A DNA stretch of 9,128 bases from Chloroflexia bacterium (GCA_013698305.1 JACCVC010000324.1:1-9128), one strand, 5' to 3'. Shown: positions 1-6,266, counted from the stretch's first letter. Program-made: numbers and translations. The notes: generated by a model from the sequence alone, not told the origin.

Positions 1-497
1 AACGCGCCGTCGTTGACGAGATCGGCACGTTGCCATACCCCGTCGTCGTCCCGAAAGTGGCGTTCGACACGCCTGGCGTCCTGATCGACGATGAGGTAGG
101 CGCGCACGGAGGGAATCTGCCGGTAAACGAGGAGCTTCTCGCGCCGGTCGATCGACGCGGTGCCGCGCGACGTGACCTCGACGAGCAGGCAGGGATCCCG
201 CCGGTAGATGGGATTGTCCGTGTCCGGCTCCTCGCAGGCGACCATCACGTCCGGGTAGTAGAAGACCTTGCCGATCTGCACGCGCATGTCGCTGATGTAG
301 ACCCGGCAGGGCGTGCCATCCAAGACTTGCCACAACGCCGCGAAGATGTTGCCCGCGATCCGGTTGTGACGGTCGGTGGAGCCGGCGAGGGCGTAGAGCG
401 CGCCTTCGATGTACTCATGCTTGATGCTGGAGCCCTGCTCGAGCTCCAGATACTCATCAACGCTTAGGAGTGGGGGCGGTGTCGCTAATTCTGCCAT
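1..497 (-). CDS. Uma2 family endonuclease (DUF820), partial, 3' end beyond window
   Basis: Reading the minus strand from the ATG at 497-495 gives 165 codons without a stop, up to the window edge. The protein has the full Uma2 signature: KHEYIEG near residues 26-32, YYPDVMV at 80-86, LLVEVTS at 104-110 and a REKL...Y segment at 119-125. These match the PD-(D/E)XK nuclease core, with D83, E107 and K121 as the likely metal and catalytic residues and E28 as the extra conserved acid. The family is usually about 185-200 residues, so only some 20-35 C-terminal residues are missing. These genes occur in many copies in Chloroflexota, Cyanobacteria and Deinococcus; their cellular role is unsettled, and nuclease activity is inferred from the fold. 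The gene diverges from the APH-like gene to its right. The start was chosen because residues 10-30 (LLSVDEYLELE...) match the usual family N-terminus and no earlier start is better supported. Confidence 0.9.
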   Translation of the reverse strand, partial: MAELATPPPLLSVDEYLELEQGSSIKHEYIEGALYALAGSTDRHNRIAGNIFAALWQVLDGTPCRVYISDMRVQIGKVFYYPDVMVACEEPDTDNPIYRRDPCLLVEVTSRGTASIDRREKLLVYRQIPSVRAYLIVDQDARRVERHFRDDDGVWQRADLVNDGA

Positions 498-503
498 GCC
501 GCC

Positions 504-509
504 AGTATA
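504..509 (-). promoter_or_regulatory. -10 element of the Uma2 gene, possibly leaderless
   Basis: The minus strand reads TATACT here, five of six matches to TATAAT, with only six bases between it and the ATG at 497. A start site about seven bases below the -10 would fall on or next to the A of the ATG, which implies a leaderless mRNA. The GGCGGC between them is a poor ribosome site. I see no good -35; TTGATC at 528-523 is only 13 bases away. The leaderless call is inference. Confidence 0.4.
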
Positions 510-567
510 GCGGAGTCCAGGCGATCAAACGCGGTCGGGGATGCCGGAATCGTGGTCGAACGGTAGG

Positions 568-573
568 TATACT
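568..573 (+). promoter_or_regulatory. Candidate -10 element for the APH-like gene
   Basis: TATACT lies in the divergent spacer, 73 bases ahead of the preferred ATG at 647, so the leader would be about 65 bases. No convincing -35 is seen at 16-18 bases upstream. The assignment rests on the hexamer and its position only. Confidence 0.25.
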
Positions 574-646
574 GAGAATAAATGCAACTATACAGGAAGT
601 TTGCCCTACACGCGGCTCAACCAAGCCGAATGATCGAGAAAATGGA

Positions 647-1450
647 ATGAGCGTGTATCCGCCTACCGTCGTTCAATTGGCATTTCGCTGCCAGGGGCAG
701 CCTGTTCCCTTGCCTGGTGGACAAGGCGAGGCGTTCAGGTGTGGAGATATCGTCCTGACACCGTGCCGGGACACAGTGGAAGCAAGCTGGGTGGATCAAC
801 TGCACCTCGATATACAGCAAGCCGGATTTCGGTTGCCGCAGCCAGTCCGGACGACTGACGGAGAGTGGATCGTTGATGGTTGGCAGGCCTGGACGGTCGT
901 CGAGGGTGAGCATAGTCGGGAACGCTGGCGCGAGGTGATCGAGACGTGCCGCGTCTTCCACCGTGCGGTGGGAGACATCGCCGAACCGCCGTTCCTAGAG
1001 ATGAGAGACGACCCCTTCTCCCGCGCCGATCGGATTGCCTGGGGAGAAGAGCGCGCTGATTGCCATCCCCATGTGGTTGCTGTGATCGAACGGCTCCAAT
1101 CGGTTGTGGAGCCGTTCGATCTGCCAAACCAGGTCATCCATGGAGACTTCACTGAGAACCTGCTGTTCAAGGAAGGCCTTCCGCCAGCGGTAATAGATAT
1201 CAGCCCGTACTGGCGACCAGCCGAATACGCCCAAGCGATTGTTGTGGTGGATGCGCTCGACTGGTGTGGAGCTGACGAATCGATTCTCCAATGGGTGGAA
1301 GATGTCCCCGATATCCTTCAACTGATGGTCCGCGCCGAGATCTATCGAGTCGCCATTTACGATGGTCTCTACAAGCAGGGGGTTGATACACTTGAGGCGA
1401 CCAATGGGCACATACAAACCGTCGATATGCTGACTCAGCGGCTCAGCTAG
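647..1450 (+). CDS. APH-like phosphotransferase-fold protein, TIGR02569-type
   Basis: A 267-residue protein of the aminoglycoside phosphotransferase/choline kinase fold. The visible core is HGDFTENLLF at 165-174, where D167 is the catalytic-loop aspartate and N171 the metal-binding asparagine, followed by AVIDISPYWRPAEYA at 181-195, where D184 stands for the DFG aspartate. This core and the following VVVDALDW resemble the TIGR02569 family known mostly from Actinobacteria, whose substrate is unknown. The usual glycine-rich N-lobe is weak: GGQGEAF at 24-30 is the only Gly-rich turn. I chose the ATG at 647 because a GAGAA sits six bases ahead and the protein then begins just before the first family-like segment. 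An ATG at 470 in the same frame would add 59 residues of non-protein-like sequence and overlap the divergent promoter and the Uma2 start. No resistance function should be assumed. Confidence 0.78.
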   Translation: MSVYPPTVVQLAFRCQGQPVPLPGGQGEAFRCGDIVLTPCRDTVEASWVDQLHLDIQQAGFRLPQPVRTTDGEWIVDGWQAWTVVEGEHSRERWREVIETCRVFHRAVGDIAEPPFLEMRDDPFSRADRIAWGEERADCHPHVVAVIERLQSVVEPFDLPNQVIHGDFTENLLFKEGLPPAVIDISPYWRPAEYAQAIVVVDALDWCGADESILQWVEDVPDILQLMVRAEIYRVAIYDGLYKQGVDTLEATNGHIQTVDMLTQRLS

Positions 1451-1497
1451 TTCATGGAAGGTCGAAATAACGCGATCGGCATGCCAGGAGATGTGCG

Positions 1498-1842
1498 ATG
1501 CGCACAGTTGAACGGCCACAAACGACCGAGAAGATGCTCGGATTCTGCGGTCTGCTGCTGGCGCTGGCAGGTACTGCCGGCATCCTCTACGTCAGCGAGA
1601 TGGTCACTGACGATGGCTCTGGCCCGGCGTGGCCGGTAGCAATTGGACTCATTTTCCCGCTCCTGCTGGCCTGCGCACTCATGCTGCTGCCAGCCACGCG
1701 AAACAACTCGCTGATCTGGCTGGTGACGGGAGCGTGGTGCGGGTTCATGGCGGCGCTGACGATCTGGAGCGTCGGGGTCGTCTTTCTGATCGCGACAGTG
1801 CTGCTGCTGGCGGCGTTCCTGAACGCGGCTTGGGGCAATTGA
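1498..1842 (+). CDS. Small membrane protein with four predicted helices
   Basis: A 114-residue protein that I do not recognise. It has a short polar N-terminus with two basic residues (MRTVERPQTTEK) and then hydrophobic stretches at about 14-34, 46-65, 71-88 and 90-110. The connecting loops are short; one is acidic (TDDG, 37-40) and one carries TRNN at 67-70. This is an inner-membrane four-helix topology with the N-terminus probably in the cytoplasm. AGGAG at 1486-1490 is seven bases ahead of the ATG, a strong ribosome site that settles the start. It begins 47 bases after the APH-like gene on the same strand, so the two may be co-transcribed. Its 3' end borders the repeat region at 1844. No motif points to transport or enzyme activity. 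Confidence 0.75.
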   Translation: MRTVERPQTTEKMLGFCGLLLALAGTAGILYVSEMVTDDGSGPAWPVAIGLIFPLLLACALMLLPATRNNSLIWLVTGAWCGFMAALTIWSVGVVFLIATVLLLAAFLNAAWGN

Positions 1843-1843
1843 C

Positions 1844-1974
1844 AGGATATCTCAGTCTCCATACCCTCCACGTCGCACGGAACAATACAGCCAAACGTTC
1901 GTCATTTCACAACTGCCAGTTCTGGAGACTGAGATTTCTCGACAAGCTCGAAATGACAATAGGTAGGATATCTC
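1844..1974. repeat. Degenerate GTCATTTCGAGC-type dispersed repeat cluster
   Basis: Three layers of repetition can be read. AGGATATCTC occurs directly repeated at 1844-1853 and 1965-1974, enclosing the whole block. ATCTCAGTCTCCA at 1849-1861 is matched exactly by its reverse complement at 1923-1935, a perfect 13-base inverted repeat. GTCATTTC at 1901-1908 is matched by GAAATGAC at 1950-1957. On the minus strand 1957-1931 reads GTCATTTCGAGC, five bases, then GAGAAATCTC, the form of a dispersed intergenic repeat common in many bacterial genomes. A cleaner relative is at 8149-8183. The block looks like an eroded REP- or MITE-like insertion; no transposase is present. Confidence 0.55.
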
Positions 1975-2089
1975 TTGCGTTCTGACGTGGTTGGTGACGA
2001 GAGTAGGTGCATCGACCTATCTGTTGTCGCTCAATGCAGGCTGTGTGTGCGGCTACGCATCTGCATCCTGTAATGTCCGTACACGCTGA

Positions 2090-2107
2090 CGACAATCGTG
2101 CGACAAT
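2090..2107 (+). promoter_or_regulatory. CGACAAT direct repeat, possible operator
   Basis: CGACAAT occurs at 2090-2096 and again at 2101-2107, exactly 11 bases apart, about one helical turn, and 82 bases ahead of the first gene of the pan/men operon. Same-face direct heptamers upstream of an operon are a common regulator-site layout. Which regulator, if any, is unknown, and chance is not excluded. Confidence 0.2.
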
Positions 2108-2188
2108 ACGGAAAACAGGTACTAGCGGCAGTGATGTTGGCGCCACTTCAGGTGCAACGATCCAGAGCATGACGAGAGGTAAGGCGTA

Positions 2189-3169
2189 GTGCGTATCACG
2201 GTGGTTGGGGCAGGCGCCATGGGAACGCTGGTGGCGGCACGCCTTTCGAGCGCAATCACCCCCAACGCCACCGACGAAGATGATCCGGGCGCGCGTCCGA
2301 GCCAGGTGGTGCTGTATGGGCGGCCATCCGCGCACCTTGACACCATCGCCCGGGACGGCGCCACGCTGACCGAGCGCGACGGCTCGACCAGCGTGATCAG
2401 GATTCACGCGACCAGCGATCCGGCCGAGGTCGAAGGCAGTGATCTGCTGATCTGTCTGGTGAAGGCATGGGCGTCCGGCGAATCGGTGGCCCCGCTCAAG
2501 TCCTACCTCACCCGCGACACGATCGTGCTGACGCTGCAAAACGGGCTCGGCAACGCCGCGCAATTGCGAAGCGCCCTGCTCCACGATGGCGTCCGTCCCC
2601 ATGTCTGGCTGGGCGTCACGACACAGGCGGCGATTCGCACGGCGCCTGGCGCGATCACGCACACGGGTTCCGGCATCACCGTGATCGGGCGGAAGTCGAG
2701 CGAGGTCAACCCGCGCCTGCGAGAAGCCGCAAGCACGATGACCAACGGCGCCTGGAAGACGGCGGCGGTCGAGGACATCCATCGCTGGGTCTGGCGCAAG
2801 CTGGCCGTGAACGCCGCCATTAACCCGATCACCGCGCTGGCGGGGGTGCCCAACCGGGCGATCCGCGAGAACAGCGAGCTGCAGAAGGCGGCGAAGATCA
2901 TTGCCAGCGAGGTCGCGGCGGTCGCCACCGCGCGGGGAATCTCGCTGGACGCCAGGGAACTCATCGCGGCGGTCAATGGTGTTGCCGAGGCCACTGGCGA
3001 CGACCGCTCGTCGATGCTGGTCGATCTCGAGCATGGATCGCGGACGGAGATCGAGGCAATCAATGGCGCGATCGTCTCCGAGGCGCGGCGCGAACGGATT
3101 CCGGTCCCGGCCAACCAGTTGATGACCGCGCTGGTCCGGGCACGCGAGCGTCACCAGGCGGCGAAATAA
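2189..3169 (+). CDS. panE: 2-dehydropantoate 2-reductase (ApbA/PanE family)
   Basis: A 326-residue cytoplasmic NADPH-dependent reductase. Family members reduce ketopantoate to pantoate on the route to pantothenate and CoA. The N-terminal Rossmann fold starts at once with MRITVVGAGAMG (GxGxxG at 7-12). LICLVKAW at 87-94 gives the conserved lysine K92, and LTLQNGLGN at 114-122 the conserved asparagine N118. The C-terminal helical domain has WRKLAVNAAINPITAL at 202-217, with K204 as the likely catalytic lysine and N208, and SRTEIEAINGAI at 284-295 with the substrate-binding Ser/Glu pair. Length fits the family (about 300-330). The start is GTG at 2189, fixed by the fold beginning directly after it and by GAGAGG nine bases ahead. 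It is the first gene of a run with menA and menG. The family includes reductases of related 2-oxo acids, so the exact substrate is less certain than the fold. Confidence 0.88.
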   Translation: MRITVVGAGAMGTLVAARLSSAITPNATDEDDPGARPSQVVLYGRPSAHLDTIARDGATLTERDGSTSVIRIHATSDPAEVEGSDLLICLVKAWASGESVAPLKSYLTRDTIVLTLQNGLGNAAQLRSALLHDGVRPHVWLGVTTQAAIRTAPGAITHTGSGITVIGRKSSEVNPRLREAASTMTNGAWKTAAVEDIHRWVWRKLAVNAAINPITALAGVPNRAIRENSELQKAAKIIASEVAAVATARGISLDARELIAAVNGVAEATGDDRSSMLVDLEHGSRTEIEAINGAIVSEARRERIPVPANQLMTALVRARERHQAAK

Positions 3170-3190
3170 CATCCGTATGGTGCTGTACCC

Positions 3191-4114
3191 ATGACGCATT
3201 CCTCCCCGACGACACCGGGTGCGGCGCTCTCGCCCGCGAGCGGCTGGCGCGTGTGGGCGCTGGCGGCGCGCCCGAAGACGCTGCCGGCGGCGATTGCGCC
3301 AGTGGTGGTTGGCTCGGCGGTGGCGATTCACGCGGGTGAGTTTTACGCCGTGGTGGCGATCCTGGCGCTGTTGACCGCGTTGCTGCTGCAGATAGCGGCC
3401 AACTTCGCCAACGACGCGTTCGACTTCAGGCGCGGCGCCGACACGGATGAGCGGCTCGGTCCGACCAGAGTGACCGCCGCGGGACTCTTGACGCCGGAGT
3501 CGGTGTTGCGGGCCACACGCATTACCCTCGCGCTTGCCGTTGTCTCCGGCACGGTGCTGGTGGCGCGAGGCGGCGCGATCATGCTGCTACTCGGGCTGGC
3601 GGCGATCGTCTGCGCGGTCGCCTACACCGGTGGCCCATTTCCGCTGGGCTACCTGGGGCTGGGTGAGGTGTTCGTCTTTGCGTTTTTCGGACCGGTCGCG
3701 GTGACGGGCACAGCCTGGCTGCATACCCTGGAACTAACCCCGCTGGCGGTCACCGCGTCGGTGCCGGTCGGGGCGCTGGCGACGGCGATTCTGGTGGTGA
3801 ACAACCTGCGCGACCTGCCGACGGACCGGAGTAGCGGCAAGTACACCGTTGCGGTGCGAATCGGTGCTGGCTGGACCCGGATCGAATATGGCGCGCTGCT
3901 GCTGGTGGCGCTGGTGAGCCCGATCGGATTCTGGCTGATCGGCTGGCTGGACTGGTGGTGGATACTGACGGTTGCAAGCTGGCCACTGGCGTGGCGGCTG
4001 TGGGGTCAGATCCGGCGCAGTCAGGGTCGCGAACTCAACCGGACGCTGGGCGCCACGGCGCGGATGCAGTTGATCTACAGCGTGTTGCTGGCGGCGGCGC
4101 TGGTTCTCAGCTAA
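3191..4114 (+). CDS. menA: 1,4-dihydroxy-2-naphthoate polyprenyltransferase
   Basis: MenA, an integral membrane UbiA-superfamily enzyme, joins a polyprenyl diphosphate to 1,4-dihydroxy-2-naphthoate to give demethylmenaquinone. The protein has 307 residues with eight to nine hydrophobic segments. The first prenyl-diphosphate/Mg site is NFANDAFDFRRGADTD at 71-86 (N74, D75, D78). The second is NNLRDLPTDRSSGKYTVAVRIG at 204-225 (N205, D208, D212). The N-terminal WALAARPKTLPAAIAPVVVG (22-41) and TRVTAAGLL (92-100) are typical of MenA and separate it from UbiA or chlorophyll synthases. It follows the panE-family stop by 21 bases. The ATG at 3191 has no clear Shine-Dalgarno; the segment before it is GTGCTGTACCC, so translation may depend on coupling or the true start may be a downstream GTG. 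The product feeds MenG next door. Confidence 0.93.
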   Translation: MTHSSPTTPGAALSPASGWRVWALAARPKTLPAAIAPVVVGSAVAIHAGEFYAVVAILALLTALLLQIAANFANDAFDFRRGADTDERLGPTRVTAAGLLTPESVLRATRITLALAVVSGTVLVARGGAIMLLLGLAAIVCAVAYTGGPFPLGYLGLGEVFVFAFFGPVAVTGTAWLHTLELTPLAVTASVPVGALATAILVVNNLRDLPTDRSSGKYTVAVRIGAGWTRIEYGALLLVALVSPIGFWLIGWLDWWWILTVASWPLAWRLWGQIRRSQGRELNRTLGATARMQLIYSVLLAAALVLS

Positions 4115-4121
4115 AGCGGGT

Positions 4122-4169
4122 GGACCGACACCTGTAGCCTTGGACCTTGTGTCCGAGGTTCGTCGGTCC
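4122..4169 (+). other. Nested stem-loop in the menA-menG spacer
   Basis: GGACCGAC (4122-4129) pairs perfectly with GTCGGTCC (4162-4169). Inside it CCTTGGAC (4138-4145) pairs with GTCCGAGG (4151-4158) with one G-U pair and a five-base loop. The structure occupies the middle of the 86-base menA-menG gap and ends about 15 bases ahead of the menG ribosome site. No T-run follows, so a plain Rho-independent terminator is unlikely. An RNA processing or translation-control element is possible. Confidence 0.35.
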
Positions 4170-4200
4170 CTACGGTTTGACGGTAGAGGATACGATCACG

Positions 4201-5007
4201 ATGACCGAGCCATCACCGGAGAGACCGAACGAATCGAAGCGCCGGGGCGCCATCCAGAGCGGGCAGCAGGTACGGCAGATGTTCGACCGCATTGTGCCCC
4301 GCTACGACCTGATGAACCGGATCATGACCGGCGGGCGCGACGTGACCTGGCGAACGATGGTGGCGAAACAGGCGGCTGCCTGTGGGCATCGCGTGCTCGA
4401 CATCGCCACCGGCACGGGCGATCTGGCGTTCGCGATTCGCAAGGCGGGTGCGACCGACGTGATCGGCGCCGACTTCTCTGAGGAGATGATCGAGGCCGCC
4501 AGGAAGAAGGCGCCCAAGCACGGCAAGGACGTCAGTTTCGATGTCGCCGACGCGCTGGACTTGCCCTTTGAGGACGAATCGTTCGATGCCTGTACGGTGT
4601 CGTTTGGGCTGCGCAACATGGTGGACTACGACGCGGCGTTGCGGGAGATGCGACGGGTGTTGCGACCGGGCGGCAGCGCCATCATTCTGGAGATGACGCC
4701 GTTTCGACGCCCGTTCCTGGGTCCATTTTTCAAGGTCTATTTCGAGAAGGTGATGCCGGTGGTGGGCGGGTTCCTGAGCGGCGACCGGAAGGCGTATCGC
4801 TACCTGCCGAGCTCGGTGGAGGCGTTCCCTCTGGCGCATGAGCTGGCGGAGATGATGCAGACGGCGGGTTTCGAGGACGTGACCTACCAGATGCTTGGGT
4901 TCGGGACGGTGGCGATCCACAGCGGCGAACGTGAAGCCCCGTCAACGACAAACCGGTCCGCCGACAATGCCATTGAAGGCGTGTCGGACGAACCGGTTCG
5001 TGAATAA
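4201..5007 (+). CDS. menG: Demethylmenaquinone methyltransferase (MenG/UbiE)
   Basis: A SAM-dependent C-methyltransferase that makes the last step to menaquinone. The 268-residue protein shows the UbiE/COQ5 signatures in order: VRQMFDRIVPRYDLMNRIMT at 24-43; the SAM-binding glycine motif VLDIATGTGDLA at 65-76; the acidic SAM-ribose residue D91 in IGADFSEEM; DLPFEDESFD at 120-129; SFGLRNMVD at 134-142; LRPGGSAIILEM at 154-165; YRYLPSSVEAFP at 199-210; and GFGTVAIHSGE at 233-243. The family normally ends here; about 25 polar residues follow (244-268), which looks like a lineage-specific tail. The ATG at 4201 is preferred over the in-frame TTG at 4147 because AGAGGA lies ten bases ahead and 4147 falls inside the stem-loop. 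It is adjacent to menA and convergent with the secreted-protein gene starting 22 bases beyond its stop. Confidence 0.93.
   Translation: MTEPSPERPNESKRRGAIQSGQQVRQMFDRIVPRYDLMNRIMTGGRDVTWRTMVAKQAAACGHRVLDIATGTGDLAFAIRKAGATDVIGADFSEEMIEAARKKAPKHGKDVSFDVADALDLPFEDESFDACTVSFGLRNMVDYDAALREMRRVLRPGGSAIILEMTPFRRPFLGPFFKVYFEKVMPVVGGFLSGDRKAYRYLPSSVEAFPLAHELAEMMQTAGFEDVTYQMLGFGTVAIHSGEREAPSTTNRSADNAIEGVSDEPVRE
4988..5001. repeat. 14-base perfect palindrome at the end of menG
   Basis: ACGAACCGGTTCGT is its own reverse complement and covers the last menG codons, six bases ahead of the gene's end. It stands between two convergent genes whose stops are 22 bases apart. It could be part of a bidirectional terminator, but as a stem it has no unpaired loop and no T-run follows on either strand. 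Confidence 0.3.
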
Positions 5008-5028
5008 CGCTGCCAAATTCGTCGTGAT

Positions 5029-5577
5029 CTAGAGGTCGGCGACTGAGGCCAGCGTCAGGATGCGGTCACCGCCTGGGGACCAGAAAAGATGGTCCAGCTG
5101 TTGCCCGGCAAGCACCTCGAAGACGACGAGGAATGTGACAGACTCGCCGGTGGGCAGCTGCTGGTCTTCATCGAGCGGAAGCAACGTGGCTTCCTCGGGA
5201 ACGTCAACCCCGACGCTATCCCACATGAACCCGGCATTGTCCTGTAGCCGGAGATGGGAATCACTCACGTCGAACGAGCCTCGGGCGATCGTGCTGTCGA
5301 CCGTTACCGTGACGGCGACGTACTCGTAGCCGCCTTCTGGCTCGTCATCATCGTGATCCTGCCAGCCGCGCACCACATCGTCGACCGTGATGTCGGCAAT
5401 GCCGTTTCCGTTCTCGTCGAGATAGGTGACGGCATCACCAACTTCCGGACCGGTGGAACTGTCTTCAACAGCTCCTGTTTCGGGGGTTGCGGCGTCCTGC
5501 ATTGCGGCGCCAACTGTTGGCAATACCATGAATGCGATCAGGCCGAAAATGGAAAGCAACCTGGTTGCGCTTCGCAT
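5029..5577 (-). CDS. Secreted beta-sandwich protein, DUF4352-like (paralog A)
   Basis: A 182-residue exported protein of unknown function. The N-terminus is a signal peptide: MRSATR, a hydrophobic core at about 7-22, and likely cleavage after the GAA at 23-25, before MQDAATP. An acidic, Ser/Thr/Pro/Gly-containing linker runs to about 45. The domain at 46-182 has alternating beta-type segments: GYEYVAVTVTVDS (83-95), ARGSFDVSD (98-106), LRLQDNAGFMW (109-119), LPTGESVTFLVVFEVL (141-156), LDHLFWSP (161-168) and RILTLAS (172-178). This pattern is like the DUF4352/telokin-like extracytoplasmic domains. There is no lipobox cysteine and no C-terminal membrane helix, so it is probably free or loosely wall-associated. 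AAGGAGGAAC just ahead of the ATG is an excellent ribosome site. It is a tandem paralog of the gene at 5706-6266. Confidence 0.8.
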   Translation of the reverse strand: MRSATRLLSIFGLIAFMVLPTVGAAMQDAATPETGAVEDSSTGPEVGDAVTYLDENGNGIADITVDDVVRGWQDHDDDEPEGGYEYVAVTVTVDSTIARGSFDVSDSHLRLQDNAGFMWDSVGVDVPEEATLLPLDEDQQLPTGESVTFLVVFEVLAGQQLDHLFWSPGGDRILTLASVADL

Positions 5578-5645
5578 GACGTTCCTCCTTGTGTGCGTCT
5601 CTTAAGGACCTATTCACCTTGCGACGTGGCAAAGATCGCTCCGCC

Positions 5646-5671
5646 ATTCTATACGGACTGCGCCGGTATAG
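5646..5671 (-). promoter_or_regulatory. Candidate -10 with overlapping inverted repeat, upstream of paralog A
   Basis: On the minus strand TATAGAAT (5653-5646) holds two overlapping -10-like hexamers, about 70 bases ahead of the ATG at 5577. An inverted repeat, CTATAC at 5649-5654 and GTATAG at 5666-5671, overlaps it, with half-site centres 17 bases apart. That is the layout of a repressor operator covering a -10. No clear -35 is visible. Confidence 0.3.
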
Positions 5672-5705
5672 CTTGGCGCGGATCAACACAGGCGATTCGA
5701 CCGGC

Positions 5706-6266
5706 CTACACGCCTTCGAGCGAGGCGAGGGTGATCAGGCGACCGGTGTCCGGCTGCCAGAAGAGGTGCGCGAGTTCCTGGTCCTGAAGCACCTCGAACA
5801 CCACGAGGAAGGTGGCCGACTCGCCGGTGGCGAGCAGGAGATCGTCCTCAAGCGGAGTAAGCTCGACACCCTCGGCGGCGTCGACGAAGGACGTGCCCCA
5901 GAGGAACCCGGCGCTATCCTGCAGCGTGAAGTCGAAGTCGCTCACTTCCACTGCGCCGCGAGAGACGACACTCTCGACGGTGACGGTGAAGGCGACGTAT
6001 TCAACGCCTGGATCCGGCTCGTAGAATTCACCGAAGTCCTGCCAGTTGCGCTCGGCATTATCGACGGTAACATTAGCGACCGGGTTGCCGCTGACATCGA
6101 CGTAGACAGCGGTGTCGCCAAGCGCGGGATCGATCGCGCCGCCCGATACCGCGGCATCGGCAGCCGCGGGCGAAGCAGCCGGCGTGGCGGCATCCTGCGC
6201 CATCACGCCCAACGCCGACAAACCGAAGATGAGCATCGCGCCCACCACTGCAAGGAGTTTTCGCAT
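5706..6266 (-). CDS. Secreted beta-sandwich protein, DUF4352-like (paralog B)
   Basis: A 186-residue exported protein, paralogous to the gene at 5029-5577. The signal peptide is MRKLLAVVGAMLIFGLSALG with likely cleavage VMA|QDAATP at 23/24. An Ala/Pro/Ser linker follows (about 27-45). The domain repeats the partner's segments in order: SGNPVANVTVDN (59-70), NWQD (74-77), VEYVAFTVTVES (88-99), SRGAVEVSD (102-110), LQDSAGFLW (115-123), LATGESATFLVVFEVL (145-160), LAHLFWQP (165-172) and ITLAS (178-182). The shared WQD, RG, VSD, LQDxAGFxW and TGESxTFLVVFEVL blocks make common descent clear although the linkers have diverged. I chose the ATG at 6266 over upstream in-frame starts because GGAGGG lies nine bases ahead and the signal peptide then begins correctly. 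The function is not known; the domain type is often involved in adhesion or ligand binding at the cell surface. Confidence 0.82.
   Translation of the reverse strand: MRKLLAVVGAMLIFGLSALGVMAQDAATPAASPAAADAAVSGGAIDPALGDTAVYVDVSGNPVANVTVDNAERNWQDFGEFYEPDPGVEYVAFTVTVESVVSRGAVEVSDFDFTLQDSAGFLWGTSFVDAAEGVELTPLEDDLLLATGESATFLVVFEVLQDQELAHLFWQPDTGRLITLASLEGV

Larger units (their letters stand above)
1843..2188. other. Gene-poor spacer with repeats, upstream of the pan/men operon
   Basis: No convincing gene lies in these 346 bases. The left half (1844-1974) holds mosaic inverted and direct repeats described separately. The right half holds a small TAGGT/ACCTA hairpin (2004-2019) and two CGACAAT motifs 11 bases apart (2090-2096, 2101-2107). 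A 60-codon frame at 2007-2189 has a composition unlike the neighbours and no ribosome site, so I did not call it. The operon promoter should be in the right half, but no clear -35/-10 pair is visible. Confidence 0.5.

Noticed and set aside
470..646. N-terminal extension of the APH-like protein from an ATG at 470
   Set aside because: The 59 added residues do not look like protein, the segment overlaps the start and promoter of the divergent Uma2 gene, and the ATG at 647 has a ribosome site.
995..1519. Minus-strand frame of 174 codons
   Set aside because: It is antisense to the APH-like gene, whose catalytic motifs are clear, and shows no recognisable features.
2007..2189. 60-codon plus-strand frame ahead of the panE-family gene
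   Set aside because: No ribosome site, composition unlike real neighbours, and its stop touches the panE GTG by chance position; treated as spacer.
1907..3331. Long minus-strand reading frame of 474 codons
   Set aside because: It is antisense to the clear panE-family gene, is extremely Arg/His rich and has no motif; it is the usual open antisense frame of a high-GC gene.
4991..5000. GAACCGGTTC as a second SOS box
   Set aside because: The half-sites are separated by two bases, not four, and it lies inside the end of menG with no gene to control.
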